Positions 1 through 10,400 of a DNA stretch of 64,000 nucleotides are shown one piece after another. The position numbers and the translations under genes are program-made. A model generated the notes under the pieces. That model saw nothing but the letters and a program-made list of their open reading frames with translations. It was not told the origin of the DNA and did no database searches. This DNA is from Burhinus oedicnemus (taxonomy: Eukaryota; Chordata; Aves; Charadriiformes; Burhinidae), in contig VFFE01006710.1 of the NCBI GenBank assembly GCA_008921705.1, positions 69,570 to 133,569 on the forward strand. The letters run 5' to 3'. Numbering within the stretch: the first letter of the stretch is position 1; every line of letters begins with the position of its first letter.

Positions 1-1390
1 CAACAGGAGTTTATGGGAAGAGACCCTTTCAAACTGACTTGTTATCTTTCACCGAGGCGATAGCAAGATTGAGTGATAAATGTAACGAAGCTGATGTAAA
101 ACACCTGGACTTCTTTAAGGCCTTCAACTTGTTGCAGCAGGACATGTTGATTAAGAAACTGGAACAACACAAACCCAATGTGACACATATAAAATGGTTG
201 TCTAACTAATCACCCCTTAAACACCACCGTGGTGTTCCTGGAAGGGTGCTCGGGGCGTCATGGGCAGCAGGCAGTGCTCCCTGAGTGCCGCCCTGGGACA
301 TTTGGCTCGGCATCCCGCTCCAACCATGTATCAAACCCTCAGCCCTTGCATGCCTTCCCTTTGCTCACTGGCAGACCCCTGTAATCAGCTGGGTTTTATC
401 CGAGTTGTTTATTTTCCATCTAGCCCCCTCCCACCCTGGGACAGACGGTGCGTTGTGTGAATTTTCAAGGCGGCAACTACTTATCAACTATTTTTTAGCA
501 GCAGAAAAATGCAATATGGTCCTGTAACCCTGCATAATCAGTTCTTCATCTGCACCAATTGATATTTTATCAAGGACGGTAAAGAAACAGAGGATTACTG
601 ATAAGCTTTGCAGATGACACCAAGATGGAGAGAAGAGGTGGAAATTAAAGGATGTGTCACTGGTGCGGAGCAAACCAGTTTGTAAAATTGCATTCAGGTG
701 AACAATACACGTTTCAGCGAGACCAAAGTTAAAAGGCATACCTGTAGGAATAATAAAGCGTAGTTTCTAAACAGGAGATGTGCGTGTGGAGGGGAAGGGT
801 CAGAGATACTCAAAAGGGCATGTGAGCCACAGCTGAACCTGAGTTTCCAGAGTTCAGGGTTTCTGTATCCGAGAGGGCTAAATGGGCTCTTTGGCTGTGG
901 CATCAGCAAAATAAGTTATATCACGTCTGTATTTGGGTTTTGTGTTATTACAGCTGGAATACCATGTTCACGTCTGGTATTTGCAGCACAAATGGCTTGA
1001 TAACATGGAGACGAATCAGAGAAAACATGCACACTAGTGCTTACAAATTGGAATAGGATGCCTGTTGGTCACAGACTCCAGGATTTCAATCTCCCCAGTC
1101 GCTTAAAGAGATGGCTGCAGGGTGAGCTGAGTCCTGGTTGGGAGGAAAATTTTGATCATCCACCAGACAAACATAGAAAAGATGCAGTAGCTAGAAGCTG
1201 TCATTGGGCGTACCCAGAGCAGAAGCAAAGATTTCTAACAGTGAGGGGGAACAATCACACGGGCAGTTTTCCTGAACAAGGATTCCTTGCCTCTGGCAAT
1301 ATTTAAATGAAGATTAACCTTGTTTTTCTCAAAAGATACAATGTAAATCAAACACAAGTTACTTCAGGGAACTCCATACAGACGGACTTT
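1..1390 (+). repeat. Decayed CR1/L3-type LINE relic, reverse transcriptase to 3' end
   Basis: Conceptual translation with frameshifts shows reverse-transcriptase landmarks in order. Around 110-135 is a 'LDFFKAF'-like palm motif (usual form LDFSKAFD), and at 607-624 is FADDTK, the catalytic aspartate box. At about 1235-1385 the text resembles the 3' end of L3/CR1 elements of reptiles and birds: an 'aacagtgagg' stretch, then 'tctggcaatatttaaatgaa', then 'acttcagggaactccatacag'. Many stops and frameshifts make it an old dead copy. The left part of the element lies outside the window. Family assignment is from memory of the consensus, not from a search. Confidence 0.7.
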
Positions 1391-4300
1391 AAGGCTTGGT
1401 TCTGCCAATACTTTGGAGATGGCATGAGCAAGAACCTGGAGCTTCATCTGAGGTGCCTTCAGAGACCACTGCGGTTCAGTCTGAGCTTGGACCAGAATGC
1501 ACACAAAACAGGGTGGACTTACAAGTGGTATGAGTGTACACTGAGCTGTCTGTGTAGACACACTTGGAGGTCTCTGGAGAATAAAGGATTCTTCCCAGAG
1601 AAGAGCAGGGAAGTGTATAACCAACAGGGATGACAGCTGAGAGGCTCCACTGATGACTGAAGGTGCAAACAGTTATTACAGGTGGGACCTGCAGGTTGGA
1701 TGCTAGATGCTTTGGGGTTGGAGATGGAGAAGGAAGCTCTAACCAACTCCTTGGCAAGTCTCTCCAAACAAAACCCAGCTCTTGGGGCTTATCGTGGACC
1801 CTGAGAATTTCAGCCGAGCTCCGTACTTTCCATTAGCCTGTCGACAATTTTAGATGTTCCTTTTCGAACAAGCGTGGGCTATACCATTTTTAGATAACCT
1901 GTGCCCAAAAACCCTGGAATTTATCTCGCTGCTACCAAACAATTACTTCCCACTAATGCTTGGGCACACCAATTATTAATTTGCACTTGAAAACATTACA
2001 TGTGCTAGAGTCATCTATTCTTTTCCCATCATTGTGAATGGAGTCTTTGATTCAGTATCAGCCACACAGGAAATGGCGTAGGAGGAACAGTAACATGCTT
2101 GACTCAGATGGCAAAGCATCTGAAAGGATTTATGTTTAAGATGAAGCTCTGTTGGGGTCATACACTAGTAGGAATGGAAGAGGCTTGGTATAAAACACCT
2201 ATTTTAGCTTCAAACATAGGGAGTCAAATTCAGAGCTAGCATCACCACCAACTGGCTACTTGTCCTTTGCATTTCCTTTGTAACCCACAAGGCGTCAGGT
2301 TTATGGAAAGCTAAGAAGGTTTTTTCAATTCTCTCACTCTTCTAAACACTGACCTTGTGCCAACCCGTGTGCTCTCATTCATCCCTCCAGAGCAGTGTGA
2401 TTCTGCCCCAGAGCCTATGATCCATATAGCCATTTGCATCAAATGATAGAGGAAATAGTGCAGTTCAGGCACTCGATAGTGATCCCATCACGAAGGTTCA
2501 CATCTCATGCACCATGCCATATGGCTCTGCAGGCAAAGCACAGTGTGCTTGGCCTTACAGATAAGGAATTAAATGAGGCGTGCAGTCCAGGAACCACCAC
2601 TGTTTGCTCCTGTTTTCTCACAGCCACAGCCCAGTGCCTGAACCTCTCTGATACCTGAGGAATGCAGAGCAATTGCTCTGCCTCAGCCGCTCTGCTGTCC
2701 CCAGGGACTTGTTCTTCTCCTGTACAGAAAGGCAAGTTCAGAAATTAAATGGGCACAAATCAAAGGAAGATGTCAACACACAAAATCTTACCCCACCTTT
2801 CAGATTTCATTTTCTGCTGGACATGAAGTTGAAGATCTTTTCTCTTTCCATTGTTTTCTCTGCTGTCAAAAACACATTTCACCCTGGCCTTGCCGTGGGT
2901 TGCACTTGGGCCTCATTATACTGAGCAGGGACTATTGATTCAGGTTGCAGACAGTAATCACTCCTTTTCTATCACTAGCTTTGTCATCGCCATTTTCAAA
3001 ATCACACACTTCTTCCTACTATAAAACACTGTTAAGGTTATGTATTCTTTGGAAGTTAAAATTTTAAAAACAAATACAAATAATGATTTCAAATACAAGG
3101 AATTATCTTAGTTTTAAAGGCAACACTGATGGCGAAACAGCCCTGGAAATCTTCCACTGCATGGGATTATCTTGGAATTTCTATGAGAAAAAACCGACAA
3201 GGCATCAGAATAAGACTGAATAATACCAGTTACATCCGCGTGGATGTTACACATTTTAAGATGCGTTTTGTAAAGGCTTAAAGAAACACCAAAAAGTCAC
3301 ATCAGGGATAACAATGGTCAGTCTAAACTGATCGTTATATAGATAAAATATATAATGTTATATTATATATATTATAATATATAATAATAGTATAATATAT
3401 ATATATAAAATATTTCAGCAGATTCCCAGCTGATGTATACTGTCATAGCTGCAGCGCACAATGAGGCAGCTATAACAATTACATTAGCTGATTCCCTACT
3501 TGCCTCTACCAGCTGATGTCTTTCAGTCCCCAGCCTTTAAAGTAAGGTGAGGGGAATAAAAATTCCTTGGTCGGTTTTGCATTTGCAATCCTTTTTCCAG
3601 AATTAAGACTCAAAATCCGTGCATTTGAACACATTAAAATCAATCTTTACGTTTTGTCCAGCAACTGTAATCAATTCCATCATTTTTTACTCTGATCACA
3701 AATGCTGTTAGTCTACTCTGTCTGTACAGTGCAGTGTTAAGAGATTCTTAGTGTGACTTTCAATGTCCAGAAGGAAAAAAAATCTAAATTCTTCACCACA
3801 ATGATGTCGTTTTGTATTGTATTGTTTTCTTTTGTTTTCTGTGTGCAGTGACAGCCAAGAGTGACATAAAAAAGGCACCTTAACTAGATCTGCTTCCTGT
3901 GTGTCTTTGAGTCATATTCTCCAACTCTACTGGCAAAAACAAGTTTTTACAACTGTTAGCACTGTAGCCAGTAGAGCTCAAAGCACGAGTTGCAGCCTAT
4001 CCTGGATAACATACAAACATTGTCATCTAAGTCCCACTTACGAAATCACTGTCACTACTATCACTTGCGATAGCACAAGAACCAGAAAGCACGATTTGAT
4101 TATCAGACAGCTTTCTGAGTTTTCAGAGCCTTTAGATAGGAAAAAAAAAATCACCTGATTTGTGAATGCAGCTTAAGTAGCACCTGATAATATGCAGAAT
4201 ATTTATAGACAACAAAGAATTAGGAAACCCATGCAATCAGTTTTTTGACTATGGCCCAATTTCTAAGAAGAAAATGAATACACTTTGAAATGAACTCAAC

Positions 4301-6389
4301 TGTTTGAATGGGAGAAGCAGAATACAGCAACAATGAAATAAAAAAGAAAGTAGATGGCATGCAGTTTGTCATTCCCTGTGCAAGTTTTGCTACACAGAAA
4401 AAACAGCACTAATCAATGTTGCCGTTTATTGGCAATGAACAGCAAAATCAGCTGCTGTTCTTTTTGTGCTTTCAAGCATTTCTTCAAAAGTTCACTTTGT
4501 GATTTCTTCAAAATCACTTTGCCAATGAGAAACACAACTCTGAAAGAGACAAACAGTCCTTCCCCACAACTCTCTCCCCCTGCACCCTTTCCCCAGCCCC
4601 TTTTAATTTGGACAGTGAGTATTAAACGTGGGCTTTATTGAGGGCAACAGCGGAACTATTGTATCAACAGGCCTAGGATTTTCACCTAACTCTCAACCAT
4701 TGTATAGTTCAGATTTCATCTGAATTACTGCTTCCATGGAACACAGGTACGTATAACACAATGCTTAGCTTACTTTAATACCTCTTCATGCCCGTGCACA
4801 GAAGTTCCACATACCACATATCCCAGTTTTGCCAAGGCAAGGGACAGGCAAACCCGTAGGCGCAAAGAGCATTACCGAGCTCAGTGTGCTGCTCGAACTC
4901 TGCGGATCGCTCCCCGGCTCCAATGCCTGCAGTTCAGCCTTCTCATGCTGGCTGGAGCGCCCATGAGCGCAGGGTGAGAGCATCACTCTGGTTAACAACC
5001 CAAGTAAACCTCTGTCTATTTTTTACCCTTTTTCTGACCCTGTCTTAAGTCAATTACAATTTTTTACAAACACATTGTAAATAGCATATTGTACTGGCAC
5101 CGAAAAGAAAAAGATGAAGCAGCAGCCTTGTGGCAAAAGCAGAGTCAGGAGATCTGGATACATTTTCTGGCTTTGCTTCTGACTTCATGACTGACCTTGG
5201 CAAGCCAGGCAGAGGCAAATCACACTGCCTTCTCCGGGCAAAGGGTCCTACCTTCTACCCAGAGAATGGCTCCACTACGAGTATGTACTGTCTGAGCATA
5301 TACGTGCAAAGGCATATACATACGCACAGAAATATGGATCATTTGCGCAAGAGGCAAGTATTCAAGTCTAACTTTCCTGTCGTTGACACAGAGCAAAGTG
5401 TTAGCTTAACCTGAGAGCAAGGAAGGAAGATAAGACCCCATGCAAGTCTACTGGGTTTCTCCTTCTGCAGGTCAGGTGGTGTGGAGCATTTTGTAGTCCT
5501 GATGATGAAGTAACAGAGAAGCAACTTATTTATTGGGTAGTGTTCAAAGGCTATCTTTCCTTGCTCGTGTCTCTAAAAGCAGGGAAAATATTACCTACAT
5601 TGTAGGATGGATTTCATGGCTAAGCTGATAAATATTTATAAGAGACATAAAGTTTGTCAGATAAACTATACTTTAGAAAGACAAAATGTTATCGCTAGGC
5701 TGCCAGATCCCCAGAGATGCCAAGTTTCTAAAAATCCCACCAGATTTAGCATTTTTTTTCCTACAGAGGTTTGTATTTTCTCCGTAAAAAACAGAAACAG
5801 ATGTTTCTAAACCACCTATATACAGAATATATACAAGTCACGTCTCTTTCTCATTTTTAATTTGTAATTAGATCTACTTGTGACTATACCGAGACCTTCC
5901 TTGTACACTTAAAAATGATTGTGCAGAGTAACTACTGCATATACGAAGCATGTTTTGATAGCCCAGGCTTCCACCTTCCTCCAAAGGTGGAAATGAGCCA
6001 AGCATCAGGCTGCTGCAAAAATGCAGGGCTGCAACCCCACATGGGTGCCTGACCACGCCAGGCAAGATCTGCTAACGCCAGCCTCAGACCCCCCAGGTGT
6101 GAGCTCCCTTCTTCACCACACACCATCTTTGGGGCCGGCAAAGTCCAAGAAGCGGGACGACATGCTTTGGCAGCAGAAGACCTGAGGACCGAACCCTGAA
6201 CGCAGCTGTACAGCAGGCCCGTTTTTGGCGGACATAGGCTCCTGGCTGTGAGCGAGCAGCAGGGTCCGTCCCCGTGTCCCTTCTCTGGCTGAGGACTGGC
6301 TCCCCAAGGAGGAGATGCTGCCAGTTCTCCAGCCATCCTCCACACCTTCATCCCTTCTGCCCCGCGGTGTTCCCCAACACCTCAGCTCT
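1391..6389. other. Intergenic region upstream of MARK3, no gene seen
   Basis: No open frame here has splice context, codon bias or a recognisable protein; all open frames are short and scattered over both strands. The stretch is AT-rich and contains one strongly AT-repetitive patch near 3338-3412. In mammals EIF5 lies upstream of MARK3, but no EIF5 exon was recognised here. Distal regulatory elements may exist and cannot be seen by eye. Confidence 0.6.
3338..3412. repeat. AT-rich low-complexity tract
   Basis: A run of about 75 bases almost entirely of TA, ATA and TTATA units ('tatataatgttatattata' and similar). This is simple low-complexity sequence in the intergenic region with no sign of being part of a gene. 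Confidence 0.85.
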
Positions 6390-6666
6390 CCACCCCGGCT
6401 CGCACCGTTTCTCCTCTCACGCCCGGCCCGGCCGCACCGGGGGTCCCGCCGCTCCCCGAGGCCCCGTTGAGGAGACACCATTCCCCCCCAGGCCGCGCCG
6501 CCCCGGGGCTGCTCCGGGAGGCGAAGGGCGGCCGAGCCCTGCCTGCGCGGCGCCGAGCCGAGCCCTGGGGACGGGCAGGGCTCCCGCTGACCGATCCCCG
6601 GAGGATGACGGGGGGTCGCCCCACGAAGAAGGGCCCGTCCCAGACTCCGCCCCGCCCCGCCCCGCC

Positions 6667-6681
6667 GCGGCCCCTAGCAAC
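6667..6681 (+). promoter_or_regulatory. X-box-like element (RFX-type)
   Basis: The sequence gcggcc-cct-agcaac resembles the RFX X-box (GTNRCC, 0-3 spacer, RGYAAC) with one mismatch in the left half and a perfect right half. It lies upstream of the likely MARK3 start site. One weak match in a GC-rich island may be chance. Confidence 0.35.
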
Positions 6682-6733
6682 AAGCCGCCGGCGCCGGCCT
6701 CCCCAGCGCGGCCGGCCGGGCGGGGGGCGGGCC

Positions 6734-6740
6734 CTTCCGG
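6734..6740 (+). promoter_or_regulatory. ETS-family site CTTCCGG
   Basis: CTTCCGG is the reverse complement of the CCGGAAG core bound by GABPA/ELK-type ETS factors. These sites often sit close to the start of CpG-island genes. It is about 680 bases upstream of the MARK3 ATG. Confidence 0.5.
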
Positions 6741-6780
6741 TTCATGTCGGAGCTGGGCTCGGCGCGGAGGAAGCCGGGCG

Positions 6781-6789
6781 GCCATCTTG
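6781..6789 (-). promoter_or_regulatory. YY1-type motif GCCATCTTG
   Basis: GCCATCTTG is the reverse complement of the CAAGATGGC YY1 core motif, which is typically found just at or downstream of transcription starts in mammalian and avian CpG promoters. Together with the ETS site 45 bases upstream it is the best hint to the position of the MARK3 start site. Confidence 0.5.
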
Positions 6790-7054
6790 GCTCGTCCGGG
6801 AGCGGCGGAGGGGTGGGGGGCAGGCAGGCGAGCGTCGGGCGGGCACCCAGCTTCCCCAGCCCGGCCGCGGCCCGCGGGGTGCCGGCCTTCTCGGAGCCTG
6901 GGGCGGGCGGGTAGAAGCGGGCCGAGATGCGAGCGGCGGCCCGGTGAAGCGGGGACGCGGCGGGGGAAGGAGAGGGGAGCCCCCTCGGCAGCGGGCCTGC
7001 GCTAGCCACCGTACCCCGGCTGCGGTGGAGAGCGGCCGGCGAGAGGAGCCGGGC

Positions 7055-7074
7055 NNNNNNNNNNNNNNNNNNNN
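7055..7074. other. Assembly gap, 20 N
   Basis: Twenty N bases inside the GC-rich 5' UTR region. The true missing length is unknown. GC-rich sequence with possible secondary structure is the likely cause. Upstream ORFs or a splice site hidden in the gap cannot be excluded. Confidence 0.99.
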
Positions 7075-7126
7075 CGAGCCGCTCCCTCGCCGCCTCCCTT
7101 CCCCCGGCTCCATCCCTCCCCGCTTG

Positions 7127-7153
7127 ATGAGGCGCCCCGCTCCCCGCTGCTGA
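7127..7153 (+). promoter_or_regulatory. Upstream ORF 1 in the MARK3 5' UTR
   Basis: ATG AGG CGC followed by five more codons and TGA: an eight-codon ORF 265 bases upstream of the MARK3 start. It lies downstream of the probable transcription start, so it should be in the mRNA if the first exon runs uninterrupted to 7418. Its sequence context is only moderate (g at -3, a at +4). Such an ORF can lower initiation at the main start; this role is inferred. Confidence 0.5.
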
Positions 7154-7181
7154 CCCCCGCGGACCCCGGCCTGGCTGTAGG

Positions 7182-7238
7182 ATGAGCCCGGAGGACTCGG
7201 AGGGGGCGAGGCCGCTCCGCTCCCAGAGGGGGATCTAG
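7182..7238 (+). promoter_or_regulatory. Upstream ORF 2 in the MARK3 5' UTR
   Basis: ATG AGC CCG GAG starts an 18-codon ORF ending in TAG, 180 bases upstream of the MARK3 start. It does not overlap the main coding sequence, so re-initiation downstream would be possible. Whether it is translated is unknown. Confidence 0.5.
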
Positions 7239-7313
7239 CTCGGGCGTGGGGCGCCGCCGGAGGGTGGGGGGGCACCGACGCGACGCCGCCCCCCGCCAGC
7301 CACCTCGTCCTTC

Positions 7314-7448
7314 ATGGTGGCTCCCTGCGACCACCATCTCCGAGCAGACGGGGGCCCGTGTGTGTGTGTGTGTGCGCGCCGCCGTCGCGGGCAGCGCGGC
7401 CGCCCGAGTGAAGTAAAATGTCCACTCGGACTCCATTGCCCACGGTGA
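7314..7448 (+). promoter_or_regulatory. Upstream ORF 3, overlaps the MARK3 start codon
   Basis: The ATG at 7314 opens a 44-codon frame that runs through the TG repeat, passes over the MARK3 ATG at 7418 in a different frame and stops at TGA 7446-7448 inside exon 1. An overlapping upstream ORF normally competes with the main start. Its context is weak at -3 (t) but has g at +4. Translation is not proven. Confidence 0.5.
7358..7374 (+). repeat. (TG)n microsatellite in the 5' UTR
   Basis: A 17-base alternating GT run followed by a short CG run, 44 bases before the MARK3 start codon and inside upstream ORF 3. Repeat slippage in steps of two bases would shift the frame of that ORF relative to the main start. 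Confidence 0.9.
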
Positions 7449-7468
7449 ACGAGCGCGACACCGAGAAC
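7418..7468 (+). CDS. MARK3: MARK3 coding exon 1 (N-terminus)
   Basis: Encodes MSTRTPLPTVNERDTEN, the conserved N-terminal header of MARK3/MARK1. An in-frame TGA at 7409-7411, nine bases upstream, fixes this ATG as the first possible start in the frame. The context is good (A at -3). The exon ends after a complete codon at the donor AAC|GTGAGT. It lies in the CpG island, as a first exon should. The upstream ORF starting at 7314 overlaps its first 31 bases in another frame. Confidence 0.97.
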
Positions 7469-10400
7469 GTGAGTACCGCCGGCCGCGGGGGGGACCGGCC
7501 CGCGCACCCTCCCCCGGCGCCGCGGGCTCTGGGGGCGCCGGCCCGGGGACACGGGGCCCCGGCCGGGCGGGCGAGGGGGTGGGAGGGCATCGCCTCGCGG
7601 AGGGCTGTCATTAACCTCTTGCCGCTTGCACTGTTCCCAAATTACCGATTTATTTTAAAATATTTTTTAATTAATCCCCAGCACGGTTCCCCTGTTCAGT
7701 AGCATTTGCGGGCGTCCCGCTCCCAAAGCCGGTGTCCCCTCTCTAAGGCTTTATTCGAGTATCTCTCCGTGGCGGGGATGGGGTTTGTTATGTTGGTGAC
7801 GGGGGAGAGAAGATCCGCGGTGGGGAAGGGGCGTCCTGGTGGGTTGCTGTCTTCTCCTAACGTGCAAACTTACCGCTAAAAACAGCGGAATAAACCTCTG
7901 GTAAGCAGATGGGAATAATTCAGCTTTGGTAGGGGTGGGCTAGGTGACCTAGATAATAGGCCTCTTCCCTGCTTAATTTGCAGGGTTCTCGATGATAATG
8001 ACGCTGTTAGACTAGTCACCTGTTCAGATGACATTAAAAGGGTTTCTTTATTGGAATTATCTTCCAGATAAAGGAGCCTGTTCCTCTCCCCCTCCCCCCC
8101 GTTGTTGTTTTTTTTTTAACAAAGCCAGAGTTTAGGATAATTTATTTACAAGATTGAATCAAAGAGTGTGTTAGCAATCACACAGGTCGTATGCGAAAGG
8201 AAGAAAAAAGAAAAGAAAAAAAGTAGTCCCGCCACATGAGCAGATAGCCACAAACGAAGTTCAGCAGGAAACTCCCTTTCTGCAGATAGGAATTATATTT
8301 CTTTTAAGTTAAGACTTACTTGATCCCAGTGTATCCTGTCTAACCATTTTTCTGCATCGGCTCTGACACGTCCCCAAATGATAAACAGAAGGGAGTTGTC
8401 ACTCACTGTAGTCTAAAATGAGTCCATCAGTGAACTTTGTATTCAGCTTTCCGTAAAGGCTATCTGATATTCTTTAGAAGACAGATGCTAAGCTTGACAG
8501 AGGAGGCTTTTTTTTTGCGAGGACTGCTTATCTTTTAGTCTGGCATAAAAAGTGGAAATTTTGGTTAAAGATCAGGAAAAACTGTTGGATTGTTCCAGAC
8601 CATAAATAGTCCAAGAAAAGTGATGGTAGCCCCATTGTTTAAAACAAGACCAGACAAAGCATTGGAAAACATGCTGCATGGAACAATTACTGCATTACTA
8701 GGGATTTAGATTTTATTGACATAATAGGCACTTCTAACTTCTGTGATCTTTATTTGTTTTAGCACTAGATGCAACCTGCAGGCTAAGGGCTGTATTGAGC
8801 AAAAAGCCAACTAAGCATATTTGGTTGTAAAATCTCAATAAGCTTCCTGCCTTCTGGAAGAAAATAATTAAAATATTATGCAGCCCTTCCTATGCCATGG
8901 GGAGAGCTGAAGTTGTAGCATACTCTACAAAATACTATACAAAGCTTATTTGGATAATTATTTTAGTCTGTCAGTGAACCTGACTGAGGTTTTTGAGCTC
9001 CACGTATGTGTATGGAGGCCACCTAGTAAATTATTTTACAAAGTGTACAGATCGGGTTCTGTAATGTAATTAATTCAGACTCTCTTATGGATAACTTAAC
9101 GGTGGAAAGACTTAGTATGTGCTCGAGGAAGTACATTATTCACAAGCTGTGTGTTCTAGCACTTGAAGTTAGATTTTTACATGTCTTCCACTTAAGGCAC
9201 CTTGTTCTCACTTCAAAATGTTGGTCTAACACTTCTCTTTAGTAATCTTCATAATTTAACACACGGGGATTGTCTTGCAGATTAATTGCCTTAGGTTTAG
9301 ATTAAGACATATCTTTCAACTGCTGTAATCTGGGCTGGTGACCACAGAAATACCTGTAGATAGCGACATTGACAGAGAGTGATTAATCGGAGCGCTCACC
9401 AAATCCATTGAACCAGCCCTCCCCAGTACAGTACTGTATCCCTCAAGAAGCTCTCTCTCACGATCTCGCCATCAGCTATCTAGAAATTTACCAAAACGAA
9501 TTCTGTTCAGCTTTGCTTAAAACTAAATTTAAAATCTGACATTTAGTCTGTCTGAATTACCCCTACAGCTGTGAATGCCAGGTCTCTTTTTTTAATACTA
9601 AATGTGATGATATTGATACTTCAACTAACCGTTCTTCCACCCCAAAGCCAAAAGTATCGTGTTGGCAGGTAAATGGAGTCCTTGATTCTCTTTCACATAA
9701 GAGAAGTCTAATTAGTTAATATTCATAGGACTCTTTGAAGCTCAGGTGGGAAGAGGCTTAAGAGGTGCCAAGGTATTCAGCCAGCCTTTGGGCCATGGTT
9801 GTGGACCCCCTTAATGCCTTCTTTCTACTTGGAGGGTTACCACTGCTGACAGAAGACTTGGCTGGTATTGAATCTGGGTGAAGTGTGCTGATCGTAGCTT
9901 ATCCATGCCTATACTTGCAGTTTTGAAAATGAAGTTAGCCTCCAGAATGGCGATGAGCGTAAATTATCATTGTCTGTGCTTGCAGTTAACCACGTTCAGT
10001 GGTTGGCAAGTCCTGTTGAACAGACAGCTTCTAATTGTCAGTGCTTGGTTGTGGTTTTTTTTAAGGCAGTGTATACCACTTCTTATCGAGACACTTTATG
10101 CATGTACTGCTGAAGTGGAAATACTGTTGCTGTGACTTTCCCCAAAAGCCACTCAGAGCTATCAAGCCTTTAGTGCCTTTGAGATTAAAGAATATGGCTC
10201 CAAGTCACCTGATTTTGAGAGGAAAGGCATCCCAGATGATCTGTGATCACAGGAACTTCACACTTGAACAGTTGGAAGCTGGCTGTTGGCCTGCAATGAG
10301 CTGGCTTCTCACTGCAAAGGTAGAGCAGCTCCTTGCTGACCATGTCTTACGCAGCAATGACTGCCAGCTGCTTAGGGGACAGAAGTGAAAGAGAGGATCA

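Larger units (their letters stand above)
6390..7620 (+). promoter_or_regulatory. MARK3: CpG island: MARK3 promoter, 5' UTR and exon 1
   Basis: Base composition changes abruptly from AT-rich to very GC-rich near 6390, with dense CpG, and returns to AT-rich just after 7620. The island contains several GC boxes (for example around 6648-6663), an X-box-like element, an ETS site and a YY1 site between 6667 and 6789, and the MARK3 start codon at 7418. No TATA box is seen, as expected for a housekeeping-type CpG promoter. The transcription start is not fixed by the sequence; the ETS/YY1 cluster suggests roughly 6740-6800. Long open frames inside the island are a by-product of the high GC content and are not called. 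Confidence 0.9.

Noticed and set aside
5932..6351. 139-codon minus-strand frame just upstream of the CpG island, possible divergent gene
   Set aside because: No recognisable protein, and composition follows local GC content; a divergent transcript is possible but not supported by sequence.
6274..7275. Several long open frames on both strands in the CpG island
   Set aside because: High GC content removes stop codons; the proteins are Pro/Arg/Gly/Ala-rich on both strands, cross the N gap, and match nothing.
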